In this document: positions 8,841 to 17,542 of the stretch, one piece after another
How the letters are laid out: each line of letters begins with the position of its first letter
Position numbering within the stretch: the first letter of the stretch is position 1
Source of the DNA: WTGU01 sp965200925
GTDB lineage: Bacteria; Pseudomonadota; Alphaproteobacteria; UBA828
Length of the DNA stretch: 64,000 nucleotides
Assembly (NCBI GenBank): GCA_965200925.1
Contig: OZ241738.1
Span: 2,976,001-3,040,000 of the forward strand
Reading direction: 5' to 3'
The notes under the pieces: generated by a model
The model's database searches: none
What the model was told of the DNA's origin: nothing
What the model saw: the letters and a program-made list of their open reading frames with translations, nothing else
Made by a program: the position numbers and the translations under genes

Positions 8841-10211
8841 TCAATAGGCGTATTCCTCGAAAACCGGCTCGACGCTGCGGCCCCAGCGGGTTTCGTAGGC
8901 TTCCAGCATGTCGTCGGCCGCGGTGCGTCCGCTCTCGACGATCTGGCGCAGATAGGTCAGGTAGGAGCGCTCGTCGGCGTCGAGATTGCCGGCGACCGCG
9001 CGGCGCTGGAGGCCCCCGGCGGCGATTTCGACCATGTCGCGCGCCACCTCGCGGACGCTCCGCCTGCCGACCCGGGCGCTCAGGGCGTCGCGGGGCACCG
9101 CGCGGCGCAGGCGCGAGACGTCGGCGGCGGTCCACGGCGCGATCAGCGCTTCGGCCTCGTTCAGCGCCGTCGAATCGTAGAGCAGGCCGACCCAGAGCGC
9201 CGGCAGGGCGCACACCTTGCTCCAGGGCCCGCTGTCGGCACCGCGCATCTCGATGTAACGCTTCAGCCGGACCTCGGGGAACACGGTGGTCAGGTGGTCC
9301 TCCCAGTCCGCGAGCGTCGGCCGTTCGCCGGGGAGCGCCGGCAGCGCGCCGGCGAGGAAATCGCGGAAGGACTGCCCCGCGGCGTCCACGAAGCGGCCGC
9401 CGCGGGTCACGAAATACATGGGTGCGTCCAGCACGTAATCGACGTAGCGCTCGAACCCCATGCCCGGCTCGAAGACGAAGGGCAGGATGCCGCAACGGTC
9501 GCTGTCGGTATCGGTCCAGACGTGGCTGCGGTAGCTCCGGTAGCCGGTCGGCTTGCCGTCGGCGAAGGGCGAGTTCGCGAACAGGGCCGTGGCGACGGGC
9601 TGGAGCGCCATGCCGACGCGCATCTTGCGCACCATGTCGGCCTCGGACTCGAAATCGAGATTGACCTGGACGGTGGCGGTCCGGGTCATCATGTCCAGGC
9701 CGAGGGCGCCGCGCGTCGGCATGTAGCGGCGCATGATCGCGTAACGGCCCTTGGGCATCCAGGGAACCGCGGCGCGCGGCGTCCGGGGGCGGAAGCCCAG
9801 GCCGAAGAAGCCGATGCCGAGTTCCGCGGAGACCGTCCTGACCTGGTCGAGATGGGTGTGCACCTCGTCGCAGGTCCGATGCAGGTTCGTGAGCTGTGCG
9901 CCGGACAATTCGAGCTGGCCGCCCGGCTCCAGGGTGACCGACTGCCTCTCCTTGAGCAGTGCGACCGGGCGGCCGGCCTCGAGATAGGACTTCCAGCCAT
10001 AGCGCCGCAGCCCCTCCAGGAGGGCGCGAATGCCCGCCGACCCCTCGTAGGGCAACGGCGCGTGATCCGCCAGACGATGGCCGAACTTCTCGTGCTCGGT
10101 GCCGATGCGCCACTCCCGGCGCGGTTTGCAGCCGGCCTCGAGATACGCGACCAGATCCCGGTAGGCGACGGCGTCGCCCTCGCCGGCCGCCGCTGGGGCT
10201 GCGCCCGTCAT
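8841..10211 (-). CDS. gshA: Glutamate-cysteine ligase, plant/alphaproteobacterial type
   Basis: A 456-residue gamma-glutamylcysteine synthetase of the GCS2 (plant-type) family, which is usual in alphaproteobacteria and differs from the E. coli enzyme. The N-terminal RIGTEHEKFG block carries glutamate/ATP-binding residues. Further hallmarks are LEPGGQLELSGA, the TATVQVNLDFESEADM strand and RSYRSHVWTDTD with the Arg and Asp residues that bind ATP/metal. The enzyme joins glutamate and cysteine by an ATP-dependent reaction in the cytosol, the first step of glutathione synthesis. It follows rsmE by 98 bases in the same orientation. The family assignment is firm. Confidence 0.93.
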   Translation of the reverse strand: MTGAAPAAAGEGDAVAYRDLVAYLEAGCKPRREWRIGTEHEKFGHRLADHAPLPYEGSAGIRALLEGLRRYGWKSYLEAGRPVALLKERQSVTLEPGGQLELSGAQLTNLHRTCDEVHTHLDQVRTVSAELGIGFFGLGFRPRTPRAAVPWMPKGRYAIMRRYMPTRGALGLDMMTRTATVQVNLDFESEADMVRKMRVGMALQPVATALFANSPFADGKPTGYRSYRSHVWTDTDSDRCGILPFVFEPGMGFERYVDYVLDAPMYFVTRGGRFVDAAGQSFRDFLAGALPALPGERPTLADWEDHLTTVFPEVRLKRYIEMRGADSGPWSKVCALPALWVGLLYDSTALNEAEALIAPWTAADVSRLRRAVPRDALSARVGRRSVREVARDMVEIAAGGLQRRAVAGNLDADERSYLTYLRQIVESGRTAADDMLEAYETRWGRSVEPVFEEYAY

Positions 10212-10264
10212 GGCGTCTTCATCTCCCCGGGTGGCACCCGGCCCCAGTCTCTATCACGGAGGGG

Positions 10265-10276
10265 GTGCCATGGCAC
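10265..10276. other. 12-bp perfect palindrome between rsmE and gshA
   Basis: GTGCCATGGCAC is its own complement and lies 53 bases before the gshA start codon, in the 98-base gap after rsmE. It could be an operator or chance; no second copy was noticed. Confidence 0.3.
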
Positions 10277-10309
10277 GCGCAATCCGGGCATGGCGGGCCC
10301 GCGCCGGCT

Positions 10310-11071
10310 TCATGCCGGTTCCCGGCGCCAATCCCCCGCGTGTGCCTGCCAGCAGGCGAGTGCCGCCAGCGCCGCGGTTTCGGCGCGCAGGATGCGGGGG
10401 CCGAGATGGGCGCGGACGGCCGCCGGGTGGCAGGCCAGAAGGCGCTGTTCTTCCGGCGAATAGCCGCCTTCCGGCCCGACGAGGATCGCCCAGGTCGCAC
10501 CGGCTGCCCCGGACAACGCTTCGGCGACGCCGCGTTCGCCGCGCGGATCGCAGACCAGAAGCCGGCGTTCCCGCGGCCACCCGGCGAGCGCCTCGGCGAG
10601 CGGGCGGGCCTCCGCCGTCTGTGGGACCTCCAACCGGCCGCACTGCTCGGCGGCCTCGATCGCCTGGGCGCGAAGCCGGTCGGCATTGACCCGCCGGGTC
10701 CGGCCGCGATCGGTCAGCACGGGGTGGAGGGCGCCGACCCCCAACTCAGTGGCCTTCTCCACCACGAACCGCGTCCGCACGGCCGTAAGCGGCGCGAACA
10801 GAAGCCAGAGATCGGGCATCGGGCCCTGGTCGGCGCGACGCGCGCGGAGCCGGACGCAGGCGCCTTGCGGATCGAACGTCTCGATGGCGCCTTGCCATTC
10901 CCCCTGGCGCCCGTTGAACAGCCGGATCCGGTCGCCCGGCGCGCGCCGCATCACGTGCCGGAGATAGTGGCTCTGGGCGCGGCCCAGGACGATGGAGGCG
11001 CCCGCTTCCAGCGATGCGTCGACGAAGAGCCGGATCACGCGCCGCTCCTCGTCCCTTTCCGGCGGGGTCAT
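10310..11071 (-). CDS. rsmE: 16S rRNA (uracil1498-N3)-methyltransferase
   Basis: This SPOUT-class methyltransferase is 253 residues long from the preferred ATG at 11071, which has GGAGG eight bases upstream; an in-frame ATG at 11107 would add 12 residues. An N-terminal PUA-like domain (VIRLFVDASLEAGASI, SHYLRHVMR) precedes the knotted SAM-binding domain with KATELGVGALHPVLTDR, ILVGPEGGYSPEE and LGPRILRAETAALAAL. These are the defining RsmE blocks. The enzyme methylates N3 of U1498 in the decoding region of 16S rRNA in assembled 30S subunits. It is divergent from ubiA across about 50 bases and likely leads an operon with gshA. Confidence 0.93.
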   Translation of the reverse strand: MTPPERDEERRVIRLFVDASLEAGASIVLGRAQSHYLRHVMRRAPGDRIRLFNGRQGEWQGAIETFDPQGACVRLRARRADQGPMPDLWLLFAPLTAVRTRFVVEKATELGVGALHPVLTDRGRTRRVNADRLRAQAIEAAEQCGRLEVPQTAEARPLAEALAGWPRERRLLVCDPRGERGVAEALSGAAGATWAILVGPEGGYSPEEQRLLACHPAAVRAHLGPRILRAETAALAALACWQAHAGDWRREPA

Positions 11072-11121
11072 GGAACCGTCCTCCGCTTGCCCGCTCACGC
11101 GCGCCACGATACACCGGCACC

Positions 11122-12045
11122 ATGGTCGAGCGCCCTCGCAGCGAAGCCGGGGCCGCGGCGGCGGACGCGGGGCCTCTCGAGCGCATCGCGCCGCGGCCGC
11201 TGCGCCCGTTCGTGGCCCTGGCGCGGCTCGACAAGCCGACCGGAATCTGGCTCCTGCTCTGGCCCTGCCTGTGGGCGGTCGGCCTCGCCTCCGACGGCCT
11301 GCCGGACCTCGGCCTGCTGGTGTTGTTCGCCGCCGGCGCCGTCGTCATGCGCGCGGCGGGCTGCACGTACAACGACATCCTCGACCGGGATATCGATGCC
11401 CGCGTCGCGCGCACCCGCGGGCGCCCCCTGCCGTCCGGTGCGGTGAGCCTTGGAGGCGCGGCGGCGTTCATGGCGGTGCTGCTGTCGGCCGGCCTCGCCA
11501 TCCTGCTTCACCTCAACCTCTTCGCGATCCTGCTCGGCCTCGGCTCGCTCCTGCTGGTCTTCGCCTATCCCTTGGCGAAGCGCGTCACCCACTGGCCCCA
11601 GGCCTTTCTCGGCCTCACCTTCAACTACGGGGCGCTGCTGGGCTGGGCGGCGGTGCGGGAGGGCCTCGACTGGCCGGCCGCCCCGCTCTACGTCGCCGGC
11701 ATCGCCTGGACCTTGGGTTACGATACGATCTACGCCCACCAGGACAGGCAGGACGATGCCTTGGCCGGGGTGAAGTCCAGCGCCCTCGCGCTGGGTGCGC
11801 ACACCCGGCCGTGGCTGATCGGGTTCTACGCGGCCACCACGGCCGGCTTGGCTGCCGCGGGCGTGCTGGCGTCGATGACCTGGCCCTATTTCATCGGGGT
11901 TTCGGTCGCGGCGCTGGCGCTGGCCTGGCAGGCATGGCGGGTGCGGATCGACGATCCGGCCGATTGTCTCACGAAGTTCAAGGCCAACGGCTGGACCGGC
12001 CTCGTGGTCTTCACCGGAATCGTCGCCGCGCGGGCCCTCGGCTGA
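11122..12045 (+). CDS. ubiA: 4-hydroxybenzoate octaprenyltransferase
   Basis: A 307-residue polytopic membrane prenyltransferase. The first aspartate-rich motif, NDILDRDID (about residue 91), binds the Mg-pyrophosphate of the prenyl donor. The second is YAHQDRQDD (about residue 208), and ARLDKPTGIWLLLWP at the N-terminus is a standard UbiA block. Eight or nine hydrophobic helices fill the rest. It transfers the polyprenyl chain to 4-hydroxybenzoate in ubiquinone synthesis at the inner membrane. ATG 11122 is the first start leaving room for the divergent rsmE promoter region. The closing KFKANGWTGLVVF is typical of alphaproteobacterial UbiA. Confidence 0.93.
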   Translation: MVERPRSEAGAAAADAGPLERIAPRPLRPFVALARLDKPTGIWLLLWPCLWAVGLASDGLPDLGLLVLFAAGAVVMRAAGCTYNDILDRDIDARVARTRGRPLPSGAVSLGGAAAFMAVLLSAGLAILLHLNLFAILLGLGSLLLVFAYPLAKRVTHWPQAFLGLTFNYGALLGWAAVREGLDWPAAPLYVAGIAWTLGYDTIYAHQDRQDDALAGVKSSALALGAHTRPWLIGFYAATTAGLAAAGVLASMTWPYFIGVSVAALALAWQAWRVRIDDPADCLTKFKANGWTGLVVFTGIVAARALG

Positions 12046-12078
12046 CCCGCCCGGTGCGTGGGCCGCGGGGGAAAACTG

Positions 12079-12423
12079 CTAGTCCTGGAGGGCGCCGAGG
12101 GCTTGGTCGCGTGTTTCGTGGATCGGGATGATCTTGTTGAAACCGCTGATCTCGAACACCTCCCCGACGGAATCGGACAGGGAGTGGAGCATCAGCTTGG
12201 CGTCCTGCTTCCAAAGATGCTTGGCGGCCATCAGGATGGCGCGGAGGCCCGCACTGCTGATGTAGGCAAGATCCTTCAGATCCATGATCACGGCGCGGTC
12301 GCTTTCCACGATCGCCGTCCTGATCGCCTCCTCGAATTCGAGCGCGTTGGTGCTGTCGATGCGCCCTTCCACCGTGGCGGTCAGGGTATTTTCGTCTCGT
12401 TCGGTCTTCAGTTCCATCGCCAT
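12079..12423 (-). CDS. STAS-domain protein (anti-sigma-factor antagonist-like)
   Basis: A 114-residue single STAS domain like SpoIIAA/RsbV. The conserved loop DLKDLAYISSAGLRAIL contains the phospho-acceptor serine (Ser56 or Ser57) that a partner HATPase kinase would modify. Such proteins act as partner-switching regulators of anti-sigma factors or as inputs for phosphatase/lipid-transport systems. No PP2C phosphatase or RsbW-like kinase gene is adjacent, so its partner is elsewhere. It converges with ubiA (33-base gap) and lies downstream of the ammonium transporter gene on the same strand (78 bases). The domain is certain, the regulated process unknown. Confidence 0.88.
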   Translation of the reverse strand: MAMELKTERDENTLTATVEGRIDSTNALEFEEAIRTAIVESDRAVIMDLKDLAYISSAGLRAILMAAKHLWKQDAKLMLHSLSDSVGEVFEISGFNKIIPIHETRDQALGALQD

Positions 12424-12501
12424 CGTCTCGCGTGATCGTACCAGTCTCAGCCGTGCATCATGATCGGAGAGGTGCCCGTCGTCAAATGCCGCGGCTCGTC
12501 G

Positions 12502-13908
12502 TCAGTCGTCCGTCTCCGGCATCAGGACGAATTCGGGGTAGGACTCGATGCCGAGTTCCGCCGCGTCCTGGCCGAGGTCTTCGATGGTGGGCGAAACCCG
12601 GGCCCCCAGGGTCTTGTCGATGATGAACCATACCAGGAGCGACGCGCCGAACACGAAGGCGCCGATCGCCGCGATTCCGGCGAGCTGGACCAGGATGTCG
12701 CCGCCGGCCGCGATGCAGACCGCGACCGTCCCCCAGACGCCGGCGAAGAGATGGGCCGGAACCGCGCCGACCACGTCATCGACCTTGAAGCGCTCCAGGA
12801 CCTTCACGCCGAGAACGACGATCGCACCGCCGATGGCGCCGATGATCACCGCCCAGTAGTGATCCACGATGTCCGGCCCGGCGGTGATCGCGACGAGGCC
12901 GGCGATGGCGCCGTTCAGGCTGGTGAGCAGGTCGACCCGCCCCATGATCGGCCGCGACAGGCTGATCGCCGCCAGGACGCCCGCGGCGGCGGCGAGGTTG
13001 GTATTAGCGAGGATGTTGCTCAGCGCGACGGCGTCGGCCGCGCCGCTCAGGGCGAGCTGCGAACCGCCGTTGAACCCGAACCAGCCCAGCCAGAGGATGA
13101 AGACGCCGAGCGTCACGGCCGGCACGTTCGATGGCGGCGTCACCCTGACGCTGCCATCGGCGCGGAACTTGTTTTTCCGCGGCCCGACGATGAGCGCGCC
13201 GGCGAGCGCCGCCCAGCCGCCGGTCGAGTGGACGATCGTGGAGCCGGCGAAATCCTGGAAGCCCATTTCCGCCAGCCATCCGCCGCCCCACGTCCAGGAG
13301 CCGATGAGCGGGTAGATGAACGCCGTGAGCAAGGTGATGAAGACGAAGAACGACCAGAGCTTCACCCGCTCGGCCAGGGTGCCGGAGACGATCGAGGCCG
13401 TCGTGGCGACGAACACCATCTGGAAGAACCAGTCCGACATGGTGGAGTAGCCGTTGTCCACGACAGCGGCGGCGGCTTCCTCGTCGCCGGACAACAGCGC
13501 GATCTCGTCGCCCGTCGCCGCGTAGGGGAGCTGGATCGAGCCAACCCAGCTCCCGACGTCGACGTACATCAGGTTGTAGCCAACCAGGTAGTAGGTCAGC
13601 CCGGCGATGGAATAGAGGCCGATGTTCTTCAGGCAGATCACGGAGGCGTTCTTGGTGCGCACCGAGCCGGATTCGAGCATGGTGAAGCCGGCGCACATCC
13701 ACATCACGAGTGCGCCCCAGATGAGGAACGAAAAGCTGTTCAGGATGAACTGCGTTTCGCCGGTCACGGCCGCATGGGCGTTCGAGGCCATGAGCATGAA
13801 GGACACCGCGAAGGCGATGGCCAGCAGGGCAATTCGCGCGCGGGGCCGCACCGCACGGCGGAAGGCGCCCCGGACGCCGTCGATCGACATTCTTTCGCCC
13901 CCGTTCAT
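12502..13908 (-). CDS. amt: Ammonium transporter (Amt family)
   Basis: A 468-residue polytopic protein with a signal-peptide-like N-terminus ending near SNAHA, as in other Amt precursors, followed by about eleven membrane helices. Recognisable blocks include AGFTMLESGSVRTKNA in the early helices, the pore region DFAGSTIVHSTGGWAAL with the first conserved His, and HLFAGVWGTVAV with the second. It conducts ammonium across the inner membrane, normally gated by a PII protein; a PII gene (glnB) lies 12 kb away. The ATG at 13908 overlaps the stop of nnr (ATGA) and suggests coupling. A second in-frame ATG at 13890 has a better GGGGGCG leader and is an alternative. Confidence 0.93.
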   Translation of the reverse strand: MNGGERMSIDGVRGAFRRAVRPRARIALLAIAFAVSFMLMASNAHAAVTGETQFILNSFSFLIWGALVMWMCAGFTMLESGSVRTKNASVICLKNIGLYSIAGLTYYLVGYNLMYVDVGSWVGSIQLPYAATGDEIALLSGDEEAAAAVVDNGYSTMSDWFFQMVFVATTASIVSGTLAERVKLWSFFVFITLLTAFIYPLIGSWTWGGGWLAEMGFQDFAGSTIVHSTGGWAALAGALIVGPRKNKFRADGSVRVTPPSNVPAVTLGVFILWLGWFGFNGGSQLALSGAADAVALSNILANTNLAAAAGVLAAISLSRPIMGRVDLLTSLNGAIAGLVAITAGPDIVDHYWAVIIGAIGGAIVVLGVKVLERFKVDDVVGAVPAHLFAGVWGTVAVCIAAGGDILVQLAGIAAIGAFVFGASLLVWFIIDKTLGARVSPTIEDLGQDAAELGIESYPEFVLMPETDD

Positions 13909-15386
13909 TCCCCACTCCCGCGTCGCGCGCTGTCCAGGGCTTGAAAAGCACAGGGGATCGTTTCAGTCAAGTCCTCCGCGATCAGTCCGGGACCGAAGGC
14001 GGCCGCGGCGGCACCATGCAGCCAGACCGCGGCCGCCGCAGCTTCGAAGGACGGCATCCCCTGGGCGAGCAGGCCGAGAATCAGGCCGGCCAGGACGTCG
14101 CCTGCGCCGGCCGTGGCGAGGGTCGGCGGCGCGTTGGCATTGATCGCTGCGCGGCCATCGGGGGCCGCGATCACGCTGTCGGGCCCCTTCAGGACCACCA
14201 CCGCCCCGCATTCCGCCGCCGCGGCGCGGGCGCGGGCGCGTTTGTCTCCCTCGTGGGCGAACAGGCGCCGGTACTCGCCTTCGTGAGGCGTGAGAACGGC
14301 ATCGGGCCGGAGGGCGGCGAACAACGCGGGCGGGTCGTCCGCGAAGGCGGTCAGCGCGTCGGCATCCAGCACGCAGCGTTTGCCGGCCGCGAGCGCTTGC
14401 AGGGCTTGCGCGCGGGTCGTCGCGCTCGCGCCACAGCCGGGGCCGATCAAGAGGGCGTTCCGCCGCACATCGGCGAGCGCCGCCCCGAGCGCCGCTGTCG
14501 AAGCGACCATGACGGCCGTGAGCTGCGCCGCATAGACCGGGAGCGCCGCGCGCGGTGCGTGGACGGTGACCAACCCGGCGCCGGCCCGGAGCGCTGCCCG
14601 CGCTGCCAGCCGCGCCGCGCCCGAATGCGCGCCGTCGCCGCCGACCACCAGTGCATGGCCACGGCTGTATTTGTGGTCGGCGGCGCGAGAGCGCGGCAGA
14701 AGCGCCCGCCAGAGCGCCGGCCCGTTCTCATGCACGCGCACGTCCAACGCCGCGAACGCCGCCGCCGGAATGCCGATGTCGGCGACCACCACCTCGCCGG
14801 CATGCACGCGCCCCGGCAGCAGCAGATGGCCGTATTTGCGCCGGCCGAAGGTGACCGTCAGGGCCGCGTCGAAGCAGCGGTCGAGCGCCGCGCCGCTATC
14901 GCCATGAACGCCGCTCGGCATGTCGATGGCGACGCAGACGAGGCGCCGTTCGGCGCAGGCTTCGGCGAGCGCGAGCGCCGGGCCATCCAGCGGCCGGGCG
15001 AGGCCCGCCCCGAAGAGCGCGTCCACGACCAGCGGTTCGCCGTCGAGCAGCCCGGTGTCGAGCGGCGCGACCGGATGCGGCCAAAGCGCGGCCATCGCCG
15101 CGGCGTCGCCCTTCAGGCGGTCGGCGCGTCCCATCAGCCCCAGGCGCACCGGCCAACCGGCCTCGTCCAGATGCCGGGCGGCGGCGAAGCCGTCCCCGCC
15201 GTTGTTGCCGGGGCCGCAGAGTACCGCGACCGGGCGCGGCGTCCAGCGGGTCGCGATCGCCCGCGCGACCGCCCGGCCGGCTTTCTCCATCAGCGCGGTC
15301 CCCGGCGTTCCGCCCGCGATCGCCGCCCTGTCGGCCGCGTATGCCTCGGCCACCGAGAGCAGCGCGAGAGCGTCGAGGCGCGTCAT
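13905..15386 (-). CDS. nnr: Bifunctional NAD(P)H-hydrate epimerase / ADP-dependent NAD(P)H-hydrate dehydratase
   Basis: A 493-residue fusion of the two metabolite-repair domains. The N-terminal YjeF domain (about 1-210) has VLCGPGNNGGDGFAAAR and VDALFGAGLARPL. The C-terminal ribokinase-like domain (about 225-493) has KYSRGHALVVGGDGAHSG, LIGPGCGAS, VLTPHEGEYRRLF and TAGAGDVLAGLILGLLAQG, the catalytic Asp region. The enzyme converts the damaged hydrates of NADH and NADPH back to the coenzymes. Its ATG overlaps the stop of the upstream methyltransferase gene (ATGA), and its stop overlaps the amt start, so three genes are tightly packed. Confidence 0.92.
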   Translation of the reverse strand: MTRLDALALLSVAEAYAADRAAIAGGTPGTALMEKAGRAVARAIATRWTPRPVAVLCGPGNNGGDGFAAARHLDEAGWPVRLGLMGRADRLKGDAAAMAALWPHPVAPLDTGLLDGEPLVVDALFGAGLARPLDGPALALAEACAERRLVCVAIDMPSGVHGDSGAALDRCFDAALTVTFGRRKYGHLLLPGRVHAGEVVVADIGIPAAAFAALDVRVHENGPALWRALLPRSRAADHKYSRGHALVVGGDGAHSGAARLAARAALRAGAGLVTVHAPRAALPVYAAQLTAVMVASTAALGAALADVRRNALLIGPGCGASATTRAQALQALAAGKRCVLDADALTAFADDPPALFAALRPDAVLTPHEGEYRRLFAHEGDKRARARAAAAECGAVVVLKGPDSVIAAPDGRAAINANAPPTLATAGAGDVLAGLILGLLAQGMPSFEAAAAAVWLHGAAAAAFGPGLIAEDLTETIPCAFQALDSARRGSGE

Positions 15387-16084
15387 TCGGGGGCGGTGCG
15401 GAAAAGATTGACCCGCATGGGTTGCGCGAAGGCGTAATCGCCCTCGTCTGTGCGCCCGGCCTCGAAGAGGCGCCGCACGGTTTCGCTCGCGACCGCCTCC
15501 GCGCCGTAGCTGTTGTAGCTCAGCCCGGCGAAACGCTCCACGAAGGCGTCGTGGTTCGCGAAACGGACCTCGCTCTCGTAGTGAATCTCGCGCTCGCCGG
15601 CGAAGAGCGGCGTGCATTCGCGCAGCGCGGCGTGCGCCTGCCGGCGGACGTCCGTCTCGTCGTGAAAGGGCGCGAGGACGGCTGAGAAGGCGCCTGCCAT
15701 CACCGGCTCCAGAACGTACACGAAGCCGCCTTTCGTCACAGCGCGGCGCGCCTCCGCGAGGGCGGGCCGCATCGCGCCCGCCGGCACGTGGTGGAGGGAG
15801 CGGCCGAAGATCACCCCGTTCACCGCGCCGTCCTCGACCGGCAGCGCCTCGGCCCGCGCTTCGGCAAAGGTCACGCCGTCCGCGGGTGGTGCGGCGCGGT
15901 TGCGTTCGGCCTGGACCGGATCCGGCTCGGCCGCGAGCACGGTGGCGCCGCGCTCCGCCAGCGCGCGGGCCAAGTCGCCGGCGCCGCAGCCCACATCGAT
16001 CACGTGGCGCCCCGCCACCTCCACCAGCCGGTCCAGCACCGCGAGATCGGCGCTCGCGCCCCAATACTCCACGGTCGCGACCAT
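15383..16084 (-). CDS. Class I SAM-dependent methyltransferase
   Basis: A 233-residue protein from ATG 16084, preferred over 16141 because the conserved fold begins at once (TVEYWGASADLAVLDRL). Motif I is VIDVGCGAGDLARAL (about residues 29-43), the acidic end of strand beta2 is LAAEPDPVQ, and post-motif blocks FGRSLHHVP and GGFVYVLEPVMAG fit the Methyltransf_11 family. No substrate-recognition insertion points to a known target, and the family includes ubiquinone, small-molecule and lipid methylases. It overlaps nnr by four bases and is divergent from the amidase gene 84 bases away. Confidence 0.78.
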   Translation of the reverse strand: MVATVEYWGASADLAVLDRLVEVAGRHVIDVGCGAGDLARALAERGATVLAAEPDPVQAERNRAAPPADGVTFAEARAEALPVEDGAVNGVIFGRSLHHVPAGAMRPALAEARRAVTKGGFVYVLEPVMAGAFSAVLAPFHDETDVRRQAHAALRECTPLFAGEREIHYESEVRFANHDAFVERFAGLSYNSYGAEAVASETVRRLFEAGRTDEGDYAFAQPMRVNLFRTAPE

Positions 16085-16167
16085 GGCGCCAGGATAACGG
16101 GCGCGATTCTCCCGTGCCAGCGCGGCGCGGCAGCGCGTCACGGAAACGCGGGTATCATGAAAAGATC

Positions 16168-17514
16168 ATGACGCGGGGCGGCGCGAAGCGGAGACCGATA
16201 GCGCGGCTGCCGGCCTGCCCAGGCGTCGCCATCATCGCCGGCGCCGTGCGCGCGGGGCGCGAGACGGCGGAAGGCGCGTGCACCGCCGCGCTCGCCCGCA
16301 TCGCCGGGACCGAGCCGGACATCCGGGCCTGGCGCCATCTCGACGAGGCCGCCGCCCTGGCGCGCGCGCGTGCGCTCGACTCGGGCGGTGCACGTGGCGC
16401 GCTCGCGGGCGTCCCCATCGGGGTCAAGGACATCATCGACACGGCGGATCAGCCGACCGGGAACGGCACGGCCCTCGACGCGGGGCGCCGGCCGGCGGCC
16501 GACGCCACCGTCGTGCGCCGTCTGCGGGCGGCCGGGGCGCTGGTTCTGGGCAAGACCGTGACCACGGAACTCGCCTGCGGCGCCGCCGGCCCGACCCGGA
16601 ACCCGCACGCACCCGCGCGCACGCCGGGCGGATCTTCCAGCGGCTCCGCCGCGGCCGTCGCCGCCGGCCACGTGCCGCTCGCGCTCGGGACGCAGACCGC
16701 CGGCTCCGTCGTGCGGCCGGCGGCGTTCTGCGGGGTCTGGGGCATGAAGTCGAGCTTCGGCGTGATCCCGCGGACGGGCGTCCTGATCCTCTCGCATACC
16801 CTCGACCATGTGGGGGTCCTGGCCGCGTCCGCGCTGGATGCGGCGCGCGGGGTCGACGCCGTCTCCGGCGACGATCGTATCGACCGGGCGAGCGCCGGGC
16901 GGCCGCCGACCCGCCTCGCCGCGGCCCTTGCACCGCCGCTCGGGCGGCCCTGCCTCGCGTTCGTGAGGCAGCCGGCGTGGGCCGAGCTCGAACCCGGCGC
17001 GGCGGCGGCCTGCGAGGCGGCGGCGGGGGAACTCGGCGCAGTTCCGCTCGCCCTCGGACCCGCCTTCGCGCGGGCGGCGGCGGTGCACCAAGGCATCATG
17101 CGCTGCGAGATCGCCCACCACCTCGGCCCCTATGTCGCGCGGGGCGGCGAGGGGCTTTCCGCGACCGTGCGCGAACACGTCCGCGCGGGGCGGGAGATCG
17201 ACGCCGCGGTCTACCTCTCCCTGCTGGCGGAGGCGGACGCCCTGCGCCGCGCCTTCGACGACGCCCTCCGGCCTTACGACGCGGCCCTCACGCCGTCCGC
17301 GCCCGGCGTTGCGCCGCGCGGCCTGGGCTTCACCGGCAGCCGGATGCAGACCATGCTCTGGACGCTGCTCGGGGTGCCGGCGGTCAACGTTCCCGGCCTC
17401 CATCTGGCCGGGCTGCCGCTCGGAATCCAGGTGGTCGGGCGGTTCGGTTCCGATGCGGCGACCTTGCGCGCGGCCGCTTGGTGCGGAGCGCGCTTGCGGG
17501 AGGCGGGCGGTTGA
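16168..17514 (+). CDS. Amidase (amidase-signature family)
   Basis: A 448-residue amidase-signature hydrolase. The Ser-cisSer-Lys triad is readable: Lys in GVPIGVKDIID (near residue 93), cis-Ser and nucleophile Ser in the glycine/serine-rich GGSSSGSAAAVAAG and GTQTAGSVVRPAAFCG. The C-terminal LLGVPAVNVPGL block closes the active site. The family hydrolyses amide bonds of small molecules and includes GatA; this protein lacks GatA-specific context and resembles generic amidases. The ATG lies directly before the basic leader TRGGAKRRP. It is divergent from the methyltransferase and 28 bases upstream of the FIST gene. Confidence 0.86.
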   Translation: MTRGGAKRRPIARLPACPGVAIIAGAVRAGRETAEGACTAALARIAGTEPDIRAWRHLDEAAALARARALDSGGARGALAGVPIGVKDIIDTADQPTGNGTALDAGRRPAADATVVRRLRAAGALVLGKTVTTELACGAAGPTRNPHAPARTPGGSSSGSAAAVAAGHVPLALGTQTAGSVVRPAAFCGVWGMKSSFGVIPRTGVLILSHTLDHVGVLAASALDAARGVDAVSGDDRIDRASAGRPPTRLAAALAPPLGRPCLAFVRQPAWAELEPGAAAACEAAAGELGAVPLALGPAFARAAAVHQGIMRCEIAHHLGPYVARGGEGLSATVREHVRAGREIDAAVYLSLLAEADALRRAFDDALRPYDAALTPSAPGVAPRGLGFTGSRMQTMLWTLLGVPAVNVPGLHLAGLPLGIQVVGRFGSDAATLRAAAWCGARLREAGG

Positions 17515-17542
17515 CCGCACCATGGAGCCGGAGGGTCGGCCA